Below, in pieces: positions 7,586 to 17,892 of a DNA stretch of 38,410 bases (its first letter is position 1; every line of letters begins with the position of its first letter). The notes under the pieces are model-generated. The model searched no databases, was not told the DNA's origin, and was given only the letters and a program-made list of their open reading frames with translations. Source of the DNA: an uncultured Eggerthellaceae bacterium (GTDB lineage: Bacteria; Actinomycetota; Coriobacteriia; Coriobacteriales; Eggerthellaceae); the NCBI GenBank assembly GCA_958454405.1, contig CAUEBO010000021.1, forward strand, positions 1 to 38,410, read 5' to 3'. The position numbers were made by a program, and so were the translations under genes.

Positions 7586-8608
7586 ATGGACACCACGGTC
7601 ATGCTGGGGCACGGCAGCGGCGGAACGATGATGAAACGCATCATCGACGATGTGTTCTTCGAGGCGTACGCCGGAGAGGAGCTGCTGCGCGGCGACGACG
7701 CGGCGGTTCTGCCGGCGCCGGCGCCGGGGGAGCGGCTCGCCTTCTCCACCGACAGCTTCGTCGTCACGCCCCATTTCTTCCCCGGCGGCGACATCGGGCG
7801 GCTCGCCGTCTGCGGAACGGTGAACGACGTTGCCACGAGCGGCGCCGTTCCCCGCTACTTGAGCTGCGGGTTCATCCTTGAAGAAGGCTATCCCATCGAC
7901 GACCTCAAGCGCATCTGCGCCTCGATGGCCGCGTGCGCGCGGGAAGCCGGCGTGGCGCTGGTCACCGGCGACACGAAGGTGGTGAACCGGGGCCATGGCG
8001 ACGGGGTGTTCATCAACACGAGCGGCGTCGGCACGCTCGCTCCCGGCGTGGAGCTGGGCGGCGCGCGCTGCCGCCCCGGCGACGCCGTGCTGGTCACCGG
8101 CACGCTCGGGGACCACGGCATCACCATCATGAGCTGCCGCGAGTCGCTGTCGTTTTCGGCCGACCTCGAAAGCGATGCCGCGCCGCTCAACCACCTCATC
8201 GCCGCCGTGCTGGCGGCGGCGCCCAACACGCGCTGTTTCCGCGATCCCACGCGCGGGGGCCTGGCTTCCACGCTCAACGAGCTGGCGGCCCAGTCGCAGA
8301 CCGATATCGTCATCGAGGAGGATGCCGTTCCGGTGAAGCCCGCCGTGCTGGGGGCGTGCGAGATGCTGGGCTACGACGTGCTGCAGGTTGCGAACGAGGG
8401 CAAGATGGTGTGCGTCGTGCCGGCGGACGAGGCCGATGCGGCGCTGTCCGCCATGCGCGCCCAGCGCTACGGCGCCGACGCGGCCATCATCGGCACGGTG
8501 TCGGAGGCTCAGCCCGAACGCGGATCGAAGGTGTTCCTGCGCACCGCGTTCGGCGGCACGCGCATCCTCGACATGCTCGTGGGCGAGCAGCTGCCGCGCA
8601 TCTGCTGA
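7586..8608 (+). CDS. hypE: Hydrogenase expression/formation protein HypE
   Basis: A 340-residue HypE of the AIR-synthase-like ATP-binding superfamily. HypE dehydrates the carbamoylated C-terminal cysteine to a thiocyanate that supplies CN ligands to the NiFe-hydrogenase active site, working with HypF and the HypCD complex. Visible: N-terminal GHGSGG and a GDDAAVL segment, the central VTGDTKVV, GTLGDHGI and RDPTRGGLA motifs, and the diagnostic C-terminal PRIC ending whose last Cys is the modified residue. Start ATG 7586 has TTGGAG just upstream. The other hyp genes are not in the window; nikR 270 bp upstream supplies the nickel context. The gap between them is occupied by a repeat element, so hypE may have its own promoter. 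Confidence 0.96.
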   Translation: MDTTVMLGHGSGGTMMKRIIDDVFFEAYAGEELLRGDDAAVLPAPAPGERLAFSTDSFVVTPHFFPGGDIGRLAVCGTVNDVATSGAVPRYLSCGFILEEGYPIDDLKRICASMAACAREAGVALVTGDTKVVNRGHGDGVFINTSGVGTLAPGVELGGARCRPGDAVLVTGTLGDHGITIMSCRESLSFSADLESDAAPLNHLIAAVLAAAPNTRCFRDPTRGGLASTLNELAAQSQTDIVIEEDAVPVKPAVLGACEMLGYDVLQVANEGKMVCVVPADEADAALSAMRAQRYGADAAIIGTVSEAQPERGSKVFLRTAFGGTRILDMLVGEQLPRIC

Positions 8609-8669
8609 CAAGGCGGTCGCGCGGCGATTGCCATTTTCTACCGCCGCCTGAGAAATTCGCCGTTTTTTC

Positions 8670-8697
8670 TTGCATTTGCAAGGAAGCATGGTATCTT
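8670..8697 (+). promoter_or_regulatory. Candidate promoter of the ferredoxin gene
   Basis: TTGCAT (8670-8675) and TATCTT (8692-8697) are separated by 16 bp, about 75 nt before the ferredoxin start and after the hypE stop codon, in a locally AT-richer stretch. Confidence 0.45.
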
Positions 8698-8772
8698 GCG
8701 GGCAGAACATTTTAGGGGAAGCTTTCCCGCGTGCTTGTGGCCGGGATGCTTTCAGACGAGAAGGAGTTTGAC

Positions 8773-8961
8773 ATGGCTCACCCGGTTATTGAAGCCGATG
8801 AGTGCATCGGCTGCGGTATCTGCGTCGATGCTTGCCCGCAAGAAGTGCTCGAAGTTGTCGGCGGCGTCGCGGACGTTGTGAACGAAGACGCCTGCATCGC
8901 ATGCGGCGACTGCGTGGAAGAATGCCCCATGGGCGCTATCCCCGAGGTCATCGAGGACTAG
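8773..8961 (+). CDS. 2[4Fe-4S] ferredoxin (clostridial type)
   Basis: A 62-residue cytoplasmic electron carrier with two complete cluster motifs: CIGCGICVDACP near the N terminus and CIACGDCVEECP in the C-terminal half. Both end in Cys-Pro, the pattern of low-potential bacterial 2[4Fe-4S] ferredoxins. ATG 8773 is chosen because AAGGAG sits 6 nt upstream and the preceding in-frame ATGs add residues foreign to the family. Single gene with its own promoter and a following hairpin. The partner enzyme is unknown; pyruvate:ferredoxin oxidoreductase or hydrogenase are typical in anaerobes. Confidence 0.95.
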   Translation: MAHPVIEADECIGCGICVDACPQEVLEVVGGVADVVNEDACIACGDCVEECPMGAIPEVIED

Positions 8962-8992
8962 CTTCGCCGAGCGCGATTCCCTGTGAACGATT

Positions 8993-9027
8993 CGAAGAGC
9001 CCCGCCTCCCCCAGGCGGGGCTCTTCG
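8993..9027 (+). terminator. Terminator hairpin after ferredoxin
   Basis: A perfect 15-bp stem (8993-9007 with 9013-9027, core GAGCCCCGCCT/AGGCGGGGCTC) with a 5-nt C loop. There is no long T tract, but stem strength and position favour termination. Confidence 0.6.
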
Positions 9028-9224
9028 CCGTTCAGGGGCCTGCAACTCCTTTGGGCGGGCTGCGCCGGCCGGCTGCCCGCATCAAGCGCGCGCATCGTTC
9101 GCACGGGCGCGCCTCCATCGTTTCCGCATAGAGCGCCGCGGGGGCATCGCGGGGGAAACGAAGCCGTGCAGTGCCCGTAACGATCGGGGCGGGTTGCGCG
9201 GTTTTTCCGGATGCACTGACTATA

Positions 9225-9244
9225 GTTGTGTCCGTGAACATAAC
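9225..9244. promoter_or_regulatory. Imperfect palindrome upstream of the dnaK promoter
   Basis: GTTGTGTCC-GT-GAACATAAC: nine-base arms matching at seven positions, about 25 bp upstream of the dnaK -35. Candidate regulator site; not a match to HAIR or CIRCE. Confidence 0.3.
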
Positions 9245-9268
9245 TTATATGACAAATCGGTAACTAAC

Positions 9269-9297
9269 TTGACAATCACAGACTTAGATTATATATT
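9269..9297 (+). promoter_or_regulatory. dnaK operon promoter (sigma-70 type)
   Basis: A perfect -35 TTGACA (9269-9274), 17-bp spacer and near-perfect -10 TATATT (9292-9297), with transcription predicted near 9304. The -35 overlaps CTTGACA, close to half of the HspR HAIR sequence CTTGAGT-N7-ACTCAAG; the partner half (ACTTAGA) matches only 4 of 7 positions. Confidence 0.85.
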
Positions 9298-9453
9298 CCA
9301 AATCATCGAAAGGAGATTGAGCCTTCGGGTTGCATCATCGCCGCCTTGGCTCCGTCCCTCCGAACAGGCTTCGCCGACGGGCGGAGCGCGAAACACCATG
9401 AAGCAGACGAACCTGAACAAGGCAACGAACTCCGACAGAGAGGAAGCAGCATA

Positions 9454-11367
9454 ATGAGCAAGATTCTGGGCATCGACTTGGGCACGACGAACTCCGCCAT
9501 GGCCGTCATGGAGGGCAGCGAGCCTGAAATCCTCGTCAACGCGGAAGGCGACCGCACCACCCCGTCGGTCGAAGGCTTCCGCAAGGACGGCGAGCGCGTG
9601 GTGGGCAAGGCCGCGAAGAACCAGGCGGTCACGAACCCCGAGAACACCGTGTCGTCCGTCAAGCGCTTCATCGGCCGCTCGTTCGACGAGACGCCGGAAG
9701 AGCGCAAGACCGTCAGCTACAAGCTGCAGAAGGGCAAGGACGGCCGCGCGGTCGTCGACATCGACGGCAAGGACTACACCCCGGAGGAGATCTCCGCGAT
9801 GGTCCTGCAGAAGCTGAAGAACGACGCCGAGAAGCAGCTGGGCACCCCGGTCACGCAGGCCGTCATCACGGTGCCCGCGTACTTCAACGACGCACAGCGC
9901 CAGGCCACGAAGGACGCCGGCAAGATCGCGGGCCTCGAAGTGCTCCGCATCATCAACGAGCCCACGGCTGCCGCGCTGGCCTACGGCCTTGACAAGACGA
10001 ACAAGGACGAGAAGATCCTCGTGTTCGACCTGGGCGGCGGCACGTTCGACGTGTCCATCCTGGAGCTGGGCGACGGCGTGTTCGAGGTCGCGGCCACGGC
10101 CGGCGACAACCACCTGGGCGGCGACGACTGGGACCAGCGCATCATCGACTGGCTGGCCGACAAGTTCAAGGCGGACAACGGCATCGACCTGCGCCAGGAC
10201 AAGATGGCCCTGCAGCGCCTGAAGGAAGCGGCCGAGAAGGCGAAGATGGAGTTGTCCTCCACCACGCAGGCCAACATCAACCTGCCGTTCATCACGGCCG
10301 ACGCCTCCGGCCCGAAGCACCTGGACTACACGCTGACGCGCGCCGAGTTCGAGCGCATCACGAAGGATCTGCTCGACCGCTGCAAGAAACCCGTCGAGCA
10401 GGCGCTCAAGGACGCCGGGCTCAAGGCCGGCGACATCGACGAGGTCATCCTGGTGGGCGGCTCCACCCGCATGCCTGCGGTGCAGGACCTGGTGAAGAAG
10501 CTCACCGGCAAAGAGCCGAACATGTCCGTGAACCCCGACGAGGTCGTGGCCATGGGCGCGGCGGTCCAGGGCGGCGTGCTGGCCGGCGACGTCGAGGGCA
10601 TCCTGCTGCTCGACGTGACCCCGCTGTCGCTGGGCGTGGAGACCATGGGCGGCGTCATGACGAAGATGATCGACCGCAACACCACCATCCCCACGCGCAA
10701 GACCGAGATCTACTCCACGGCTGCCGACAACCAGACGTCCGTCGAAGTGCACGTGCTGCAGGGCGAGCGCCAGATGGCCGGCGACAACAAGACGCTGGGC
10801 AAGTTCCAGCTCACCGGCATCCCGGCCGCGCGCCGCGGCGTGCCGCAGATCGAGGTCACGTTCGACATCGACGCCAACGGCATCGTGAACGTGTCGGCGA
10901 AGGACCTGGGCACCGGCAAGCAGCAGCAGATCACCATCTCCGGCTCCACCGCGCTGAACGACGACGAGGTCGAGCGCATGGTGAAGGACGCCGAGGCGCA
11001 CGCCGAGGAAGACGCGAAGCGCAAGGAGGAGATCGAGGTCCGCAACAACGCCGACGCGCTGGTGAATGCCACCGAGCAGACGCTGCAGGAAGTGGGCGAC
11101 AAGGCTCCTGCCGACGTGAAGTCGCAGGCCGAAGAGGCCATCGCCGAAGCCAAGAGCGCTCTCGAGGGCAGCGATATCGACGCCATCAAGGCCGCTACCG
11201 AGAAGATGCAGCAGGCGGGCTACAAGCTGGCCGAGGTCGTGTACTCCACGCAGGGTGCAGCTGAAGGCGCGGCTGCGGCCGCCGCCGAAACGGCTCCGGC
11301 GGACGACACCATCGAAGCCGACTACGAAGTCGTGGACGACGAGGACGACAAGAAGGAAGGGAAGTAG
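9454..11367 (+). CDS. dnaK: Molecular chaperone DnaK (Hsp70)
   Basis: A 637-residue Hsp70. The nucleotide-binding domain shows IGIDLGTTNSAMAVMEG at the N terminus, the IINEPTAAALAYG segment, FDLGGGTFDVS and VGGSTRMPAVQ; the substrate-binding domain (LLDVTPLSLGVET onward) and an Ala/Glu-rich C-terminal lid ending EADYEVVDDEDDKKEGK follow. It binds exposed hydrophobic peptides in an ATP cycle driven by DnaJ and GrpE, the next genes. Start ATG 9454 (MSKILGIDLGTTNS) is the family start, behind GAGGAAG; an upstream in-frame ATG would add 36 unrelated residues. First gene of dnaK-grpE-dnaJ-hspR, a typical actinobacterial arrangement, probably repressed by HspR with DnaK as co-repressor. Confidence 0.98.
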   Translation: MSKILGIDLGTTNSAMAVMEGSEPEILVNAEGDRTTPSVEGFRKDGERVVGKAAKNQAVTNPENTVSSVKRFIGRSFDETPEERKTVSYKLQKGKDGRAVVDIDGKDYTPEEISAMVLQKLKNDAEKQLGTPVTQAVITVPAYFNDAQRQATKDAGKIAGLEVLRIINEPTAAALAYGLDKTNKDEKILVFDLGGGTFDVSILELGDGVFEVAATAGDNHLGGDDWDQRIIDWLADKFKADNGIDLRQDKMALQRLKEAAEKAKMELSSTTQANINLPFITADASGPKHLDYTLTRAEFERITKDLLDRCKKPVEQALKDAGLKAGDIDEVILVGGSTRMPAVQDLVKKLTGKEPNMSVNPDEVVAMGAAVQGGVLAGDVEGILLLDVTPLSLGVETMGGVMTKMIDRNTTIPTRKTEIYSTAADNQTSVEVHVLQGERQMAGDNKTLGKFQLTGIPAARRGVPQIEVTFDIDANGIVNVSAKDLGTGKQQQITISGSTALNDDEVERMVKDAEAHAEEDAKRKEEIEVRNNADALVNATEQTLQEVGDKAPADVKSQAEEAIAEAKSALEGSDIDAIKAATEKMQQAGYKLAEVVYSTQGAAEGAAAAAAETAPADDTIEADYEVVDDEDDKKEGK

Positions 11368-11370
11368 GCC

Positions 11371-12141
11371 ATGGCCAAGCCGAGCACACCCTCGCCGGGG
11401 CGCTCGTCGCGCGGCGAAGGCAAGAACATCCCGATCGAAGACGCGCGCGAAGGGGCCGAGGAGCCTCGGCCCTCCGCGAACCCCGCTGACGCGGACGCCG
11501 GCTCATCCTCCCCCTCCTCCGAGCCCGGCTCCAACGCCCAGGCGGCCGACCCGAACGGGCCGGCCGCGGGCACCGATGCCGAGCGCATCGTGGCCGAGGC
11601 GGAAGCGGCCCTGGAAGGCGAGCCGATGGACGCCCAGCCCACCGACAGCGAGCAGGTGGCTGCCGCGAAGGCCGAGGCTGCGGAGTGGCAGGACAAGTTC
11701 ATGCGCCTGCACGCCGAATGGGACACGTACCGCCGCCGCACGGCCGAGCAGCGCGAAGCCGAGAAGGCCCGCGCTGCGGAGAAGCTGGTGACCAGCCTGC
11801 TGCCGGTCATCGACGACTTCGAGCGCACCATCGACTACGCCACGGCCAACGGCGAAACCGGCTTGTTCGACGGCGTGAAGGCGGTGCACTCGAAGCTCAT
11901 CGACGTGCTGACGAAAGACGGCGTCGAAGTCATCGACCCGGGCGGCGAGGCCTTCGACGCCTTGGAGGCGCAGGCCGTCGCCACCGTCGACGATCCGAAC
12001 GTTCCGGACGAGACGGTGGCCGAGGTCTACCAGCGAGGTTACAAACTGGGAACGAAAATCCTGAGACCCGCCATGGTAACCGTCACCACCGGCGGTCCGA
12101 AGCGGGAAAAACCCCAGGAGAACGAAGAGAAACAGAAGTAG
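11371..12141 (+). CDS. grpE: Nucleotide exchange factor GrpE
   Basis: A 256-residue GrpE, the ADP/ATP exchange factor of DnaK. The first ~85 residues are low-complexity Ser/Pro/Ala/Glu and probably disordered. A long coiled-coil helix follows (AEAAEWQDKFMRLHAEWDTYRRR), then the beta-wing domain with the GrpE signature segment DETVAEVYQRGYKLG and RPAMVTV near the C terminus. It starts 3 nt after the dnaK stop with a GGAAGGGAAG ribosome site inside the dnaK 3' end, so translation is coupled. The disordered N terminus makes it longer than the ~200 residues usual for GrpE. Confidence 0.97.
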   Translation: MAKPSTPSPGRSSRGEGKNIPIEDAREGAEEPRPSANPADADAGSSSPSSEPGSNAQAADPNGPAAGTDAERIVAEAEAALEGEPMDAQPTDSEQVAAAKAEAAEWQDKFMRLHAEWDTYRRRTAEQREAEKARAAEKLVTSLLPVIDDFERTIDYATANGETGLFDGVKAVHSKLIDVLTKDGVEVIDPGGEAFDALEAQAVATVDDPNVPDETVAEVYQRGYKLGTKILRPAMVTVTTGGPKREKPQENEEKQK

Positions 12142-12149
12142 CAACCACG

Positions 12150-12181
12150 AGCGGGCAGGACCACACGGGCGGCCCGCTTTT
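12150..12181 (+). terminator. Intra-operon hairpin between grpE and dnaJ (possible attenuator)
   Basis: AGCGGGC (12150-12156) pairs with GCCCGCT (12172-12178) and is followed by TTTTGG. It probably causes partial termination or 3'-end protection, letting dnaK-grpE exceed dnaJ-hspR. Confidence 0.5.
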
Positions 12182-12212
12182 GGTTTCACGATAGACGAAG
12201 GAGGTGGAGCGC

Positions 12213-13166
12213 ATGGCGGCGACTCCGGACTATTACAAGACGCTCGGCGTTCCACGCACGGCGTCGACCGACGAGATAAAGAAGGCGTTTCGCAAGCTCG
12301 CGCGCACGCACCATCCCGATGCGGGCGGCGACGAGGCGAAGTTCAAGGAGTTGAACGAGGCCTACGAGGTGCTCTCCGACGACAAGAAGCGCAAGCTCTA
12401 CGATCAGTACGGCACGGCGAACGAGAACCAGATACCCCAGGGCTGGGGCGGCGGCGCGGTGAACGTCGAGGACATCTTCGGCGGCGGCGGAGGCGGCTTC
12501 GGCAGCTGGGCCGACATCCTGGAGAGCATCCGCCGCGGCGAAGGCGCCTTCGGCACGGAGTGGGACTTCGGCGGCGGAGGCGGCTTCGGCGGCGGCGCGC
12601 GCCAGCCGCGCCCGCGCAAGGGCCAGGACATGAACGTGACGCTGAACGTGTCGTTCGACGAAGCGTTCAAAGGAGCCGAGAAGCGCGTGACCGTGCGCGT
12701 TCCCGGGCGCGGCGAATCCGAGACGCTCACCGTGAAGATCCCGGCGGGCGCCGTGGACGGCGGCCGTTTGCGCTTCAAGGGCAAGGGCGGCCCCGGCGAG
12801 GCCGGCGGCGCCGCGGGCGACCTGCTCATCACCACGAAGATCGACGAACATCCGCACTACCGCCGCAAGGGGGCCGACGTGCTCATGGACGTGCCGGTGA
12901 GCGTGGCCGAAGCCGCGTTGGGCGCGAGCATCGTGGTGCCCGCGCCGGACGGCACGAAGGTGCGCGTCAAGGTTCCGAAGGGCACGCAGGACAACACGGT
13001 GCTCTCCATCAAGGGCAAGGGCGCGCCGAAGGTGAAGGGCCAAGGATCGGGCGATTTGAAGATCACCGTGAACGTGGTCGTTCCCACGGCCATGAACGAC
13101 GGCCAGAAGAAGGCCATGGAAGACTACCTGGCAGCAACGACCGAGGACGTGAGGAGCTGGACATGA
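12213..13166 (+). CDS. dnaJ: DnaJ-family chaperone lacking the zinc-finger domain (CbpA-like, class II)
   Basis: A 317-residue J-domain protein: J domain (YYKTLGVPRTASTDEI ... HHPD ... YDQYG, residues about 7-68) with the essential HPD motif, a Gly/Phe-rich linker (about 75-130), then two beta-sandwich client-binding domains. The four CxxCxGxG zinc-finger repeats of canonical DnaJ are absent; the protein has no cysteine cluster, so it is architecturally CbpA-like although it occupies the dnaJ slot. ATG 12213 is chosen because GAAGGAGG (12197-12204) is 8 nt upstream, rather than a GTG inside that site. Its stop overlaps the hspR start (ATGA). Confidence 0.93.
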   Translation: MAATPDYYKTLGVPRTASTDEIKKAFRKLARTHHPDAGGDEAKFKELNEAYEVLSDDKKRKLYDQYGTANENQIPQGWGGGAVNVEDIFGGGGGGFGSWADILESIRRGEGAFGTEWDFGGGGGFGGGARQPRPRKGQDMNVTLNVSFDEAFKGAEKRVTVRVPGRGESETLTVKIPAGAVDGGRLRFKGKGGPGEAGGAAGDLLITTKIDEHPHYRRKGADVLMDVPVSVAEAALGASIVVPAPDGTKVRVKVPKGTQDNTVLSIKGKGAPKVKGQGSGDLKITVNVVVPTAMNDGQKKAMEDYLAATTEDVRSWT

Positions 13167-13555
13167 ACGACCGAACGGACCGCAACCGCCCGCTGTACAT
13201 GATCAGCGTGGCCGCGCAGCTGGCCGGCGTCCATCCGCAAACGCTGCGCGCCTACGAGCAGAAAGGCCTCGTCACGCCGCAGCGGACGAGCGGCAACACG
13301 CGCATGTACTCGCAGGCCGACATCGAGCGGCTCGAGCTCATCAACGAGCTCACGGGCGAAGGGATCAACCTCGCCGGCGTCATCCGCATCCTCGATTTGC
13401 AGGGGAGGCTGGACGAGCGCGACACCGAGCTCGACGACCTGCACAAACGCGTGCGCCGTTTGGCCGACCGCGTGCACGAGCTGGAAACGCGCGAAAGCGT
13501 GAACTCGCTCGTGCGCGCCTCGGACATGCCGATGGCCCTGCGGCGCCTGCCATAG
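13163..13555 (+). CDS. hspR: Heat-shock repressor HspR (MerR family)
   Basis: A 130-residue MerR-type winged-helix protein. The N-terminal YMISVAAQLAGVHPQTLRAYE helix-turn-helix and wing (TSGNTRMYSQADIERL) match HspR, followed by a coiled-coil dimerisation helix (LDERDTELDDLHKRVRRLADRVHELE). HspR represses dnaK and clpB operons in actinobacteria and is autoregulated through its place in the dnaK operon. It overlaps the dnaJ stop by 4 nt (ATGA), indicating translational coupling. I could not find a clean HAIR operator (CTTGAGT-N7-ACTCAAG) upstream of dnaK or clpB. Confidence 0.93.
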   Translation: MNDRTDRNRPLYMISVAAQLAGVHPQTLRAYEQKGLVTPQRTSGNTRMYSQADIERLELINELTGEGINLAGVIRILDLQGRLDERDTELDDLHKRVRRLADRVHELETRESVNSLVRASDMPMALRRLP

Positions 13556-13578
13556 ACAACGATTCTGTTGCTGGTCGT

Positions 13579-13658
13579 GTAGGGCAAGGGCTCTGCCCTT
13601 GCCGCGGTTCTGCAAGGTCGCATCTGGCGGAACGGCAAGGGCAGAGCCCTTGCCCTAC
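13579..13658. repeat. Nested palindromic repeat between hspR and clpB (family C)
   Basis: Two perfect 26-bp inverted arms (13579-13604 and 13633-13658) flank 28 bp. Each arm is itself palindromic (GGCAAGGGC-TCT-GCCCTTGCC type), so it can fold either as one long hairpin or as two small ones. It sits 23 bp after the hspR stop and 42 bp before the clpB start, so it probably acts as terminator or mRNA stabiliser and is probably a dispersed genomic repeat. Confidence 0.85.
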
Positions 13659-13700
13659 GAAGAGCACGAAACCTTGTATTGTTTGAAGGAGGAACGTTTT

Positions 13701-16361
<2,661 letters not shown>

Positions 16362-16392
16362 GGCCGCCCCGTCCATCGAAGCGCCCATGCCG

Positions 16393-16430
16393 AAGCGCCG
16401 GGTCCTGCTGCAACGGGACCCGGCGCTTTT
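16393..16430 (+). terminator. Rho-independent terminator of clpB
   Basis: A 12-13-bp perfect stem (AGCGCCGGGTCC at 16394-16405; GGACCCGGCGCT at 16416-16427) with a 10-nt loop and a TTTT tail. Confidence 0.9.
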
Positions 16431-16639
16431 CCGTGCCCGGCCGGCACGTGCAAAAGAGGCGTGGCGTGGGGCGCCGCTCGGCGGTTCCGGCCGTGCGCCA
16501 GGGGGGGGTGCCGGCGCCAATGAATGGCGGGGCCAATCGAAATGGGACGCTGCGAACCGCCCTTCGGCCGATACGCTATCATGTGAAGGTCAAGCACTGA
16601 TAACGGAATATCGATTGTCATGCGAGAGGAGCCCTGCCC

Positions 16640-17578
16640 ATGAAAACCGCTCTCTGCGATTTGCTCGGCATCGAGTATCCCATCATCCAGGGCGCCATGG
16701 CCCACATCAGCGACGGTGCGTTCGCCGGCACCGTGAGCGAGGCCGGCGCGCTCGGCGTCATCCAGTCGGGTTTCGACGCCCCCGAGGTCGTTCGCGAACA
16801 GATCGCGATCGCCCGGAGCAAGACCGACAAGCCCTTCGCCGTGAACCTGATCATGGAGTCGAAGTGCGTGGAGGACGTGACGCGCGCCGTCATCGACGAG
16901 CGGGTTCCCGCCGTCACGGTGAGCGCCGGCAACCCCGCGAAGATCGTTCCGCTGCTGGTGGAAGCGGGCGTCACCACGATGTGCCTGGTTCCCCACGCGC
17001 GCGCTGCCAAGAAGATGCAGGACCTGGGGGCGTCCGCCATCGTCGCCGAGGGCATCGAGGGCGGCGGCCACATCGGCAAGCAGACGACGATGCCCATGGT
17101 CCGCCAGATTGCGGAAGCGGTGGACATTCCCGTGATAGCCGCCGGCGGCATCGCCGACGGAAGGGGCTTTCTGGCGGCGCTGGCGCTGGGCGCCGTGGGC
17201 GTGCAGATGGGCACCGCGTTCTTGGTCGCGGAGGAGTGCCCGGTGGACGATGCCTACAAGCAGCTGATCATCGACGCCGACGACGCTTCCACGACGCTGA
17301 CCGGCGAGCCGGGCAAGAAGCAGGTCCGCTGCCTGCAGAACCCCTTCACCCGCGGCTACTGGGAGCTGTACGACAAGGGCGCATCCAGCGAAGAGCTGGA
17401 CGCGTACTGCACCGGCTCGATCGGCCGCGCCAAGAACGGCGACATCGAGCGCGGCGCGTTCTCCGCGGGCATGATTTCGGGGCTCATCAAAGAAAAGAAG
17501 CCGGTCGCCGCCATCATCCGCGACGTCATGGCGCAGGCTGACCAGGCGTACAGCGAGATGAAGCGCATCTACGGCTAG
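16640..17578 (+). CDS. fabK: Enoyl-[acyl-carrier-protein] reductase II (FabK), nitronate monooxygenase-like fold
   Basis: A 312-residue FMN TIM-barrel protein. FabK reduces trans-2-enoyl-ACP in the last step of each fatty-acid elongation cycle. Visible: N-terminal YPIIQGAM, the SAGNPAKI segment, the AEGIEGGGHIG motif (GGGHIG 141-146, with His144 where FabK has its catalytic His), and the phosphate-binding IPVIAAGGIADGRG followed by GAVGVQMGTAF. The sequence resembles streptococcal FabK throughout and is closer to it than to true nitronate monooxygenases, which share the fold. The start has AGAGGAG about 10 nt upstream. A possible -10 (TATCAT, 16577-16582) and an unexplained G8 run (16501-16508) lie upstream. 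Single gene. Confidence 0.85.
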   Translation: MKTALCDLLGIEYPIIQGAMAHISDGAFAGTVSEAGALGVIQSGFDAPEVVREQIAIARSKTDKPFAVNLIMESKCVEDVTRAVIDERVPAVTVSAGNPAKIVPLLVEAGVTTMCLVPHARAAKKMQDLGASAIVAEGIEGGGHIGKQTTMPMVRQIAEAVDIPVIAAGGIADGRGFLAALALGAVGVQMGTAFLVAEECPVDDAYKQLIIDADDASTTLTGEPGKKQVRCLQNPFTRGYWELYDKGASSEELDAYCTGSIGRAKNGDIERGAFSAGMISGLIKEKKPVAAIIRDVMAQADQAYSEMKRIYG

Positions 17579-17596
17579 GAAAGCCGAGCGGGAAAA

Positions 17597-17640
17597 CGCA
17601 GGGGCTCGGCCTCCCGGTTCGGGGCCCGGCCCCCTGCGTC
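17597..17640 (+). terminator. Hairpin after fabK
   Basis: ACGCAGGGG (17597-17605) pairs with CCCCCTGCGT (17631-17640) around a GC-rich loop that can pair further. It lies 18 nt after the stop; there is no T tract. Confidence 0.4.
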
Positions 17641-17668
17641 CGCTGCATATTGCTCGATAACGGTTATG

Positions 17669-17695
17669 TTGCACGACGTTCGTTTGTACTAGAAT
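17669..17695 (+). promoter_or_regulatory. Candidate promoter of the small ORF-trkH operon
   Basis: TTGCAC (17669-17674) and TAGAAT (17690-17695) have a short 15-bp spacer. Transcription would start at about 17701-17703, i.e. at the ATG of the small ORF, predicting a leaderless mRNA. Confidence 0.4.
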
Positions 17696-17701
17696 ACCTG
17701 C

Positions 17702-17839
17702 ATGCGCAAAAGAAACCAGAATATACGCCAAGCCATCGAGACGCCGTTGCTAGGGTTTGGCGTGATACTTCTGGCGCTCGTCTGCTTTCTGCTGCTGCTA
17801 GCCGCGCTCATCATCGTCACCAGGATCGTGGTGGGTTGA
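17702..17839 (+). CDS. Small single-pass membrane protein upstream of trkH (hypothetical)
   Basis: A 45-codon ORF: a basic N terminus (MRKRNQNIRQ), one long hydrophobic segment (about residues 15-40, including LLALVCFLLLLAALIIV) and a short basic end (TRIVVG). Topology would be N-in single-pass. No ribosome-binding site precedes the ATG, but a TAGAAT -10 lies 6 nt upstream, fitting leaderless initiation. It lies 53 bp before trkH on the same strand, so an accessory role to the potassium transporter, as with other small transporter-associated membrane peptides, is possible. The coding assignment rests on composition and placement only. Confidence 0.5.
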   Translation: MRKRNQNIRQAIETPLLGFGVILLALVCFLLLLAALIIVTRIVVG

Positions 17840-17892
17840 CCGGGCGCGAAGACATAGGGTATTTCGGCCGGGATTGCAGGTAGGGCGCTCGC

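Larger units (their letters stand above)
9028..9453. other. Gene-free dnaK upstream region
   Basis: About 425 bp without a credible gene. 9028-9200 is GC-rich with nothing recognised. 9205-9310 is conspicuously AT-rich and holds an imperfect palindrome and the dnaK promoter. 9304-9453 is the ~150-nt dnaK leader, which contains an 18-codon mini-ORF (ATG 9398) whose TAA overlaps the dnaK ATG by one base. Confidence 0.7.

Noticed and set aside
9260..9290. Canonical HAIR (HspR) or CIRCE (HrcA) operator upstream of dnaK
   Set aside because: Only one half-site-like CTTGACA with a 4/7 match on the other side; no TTAGCACTC-type repeat.
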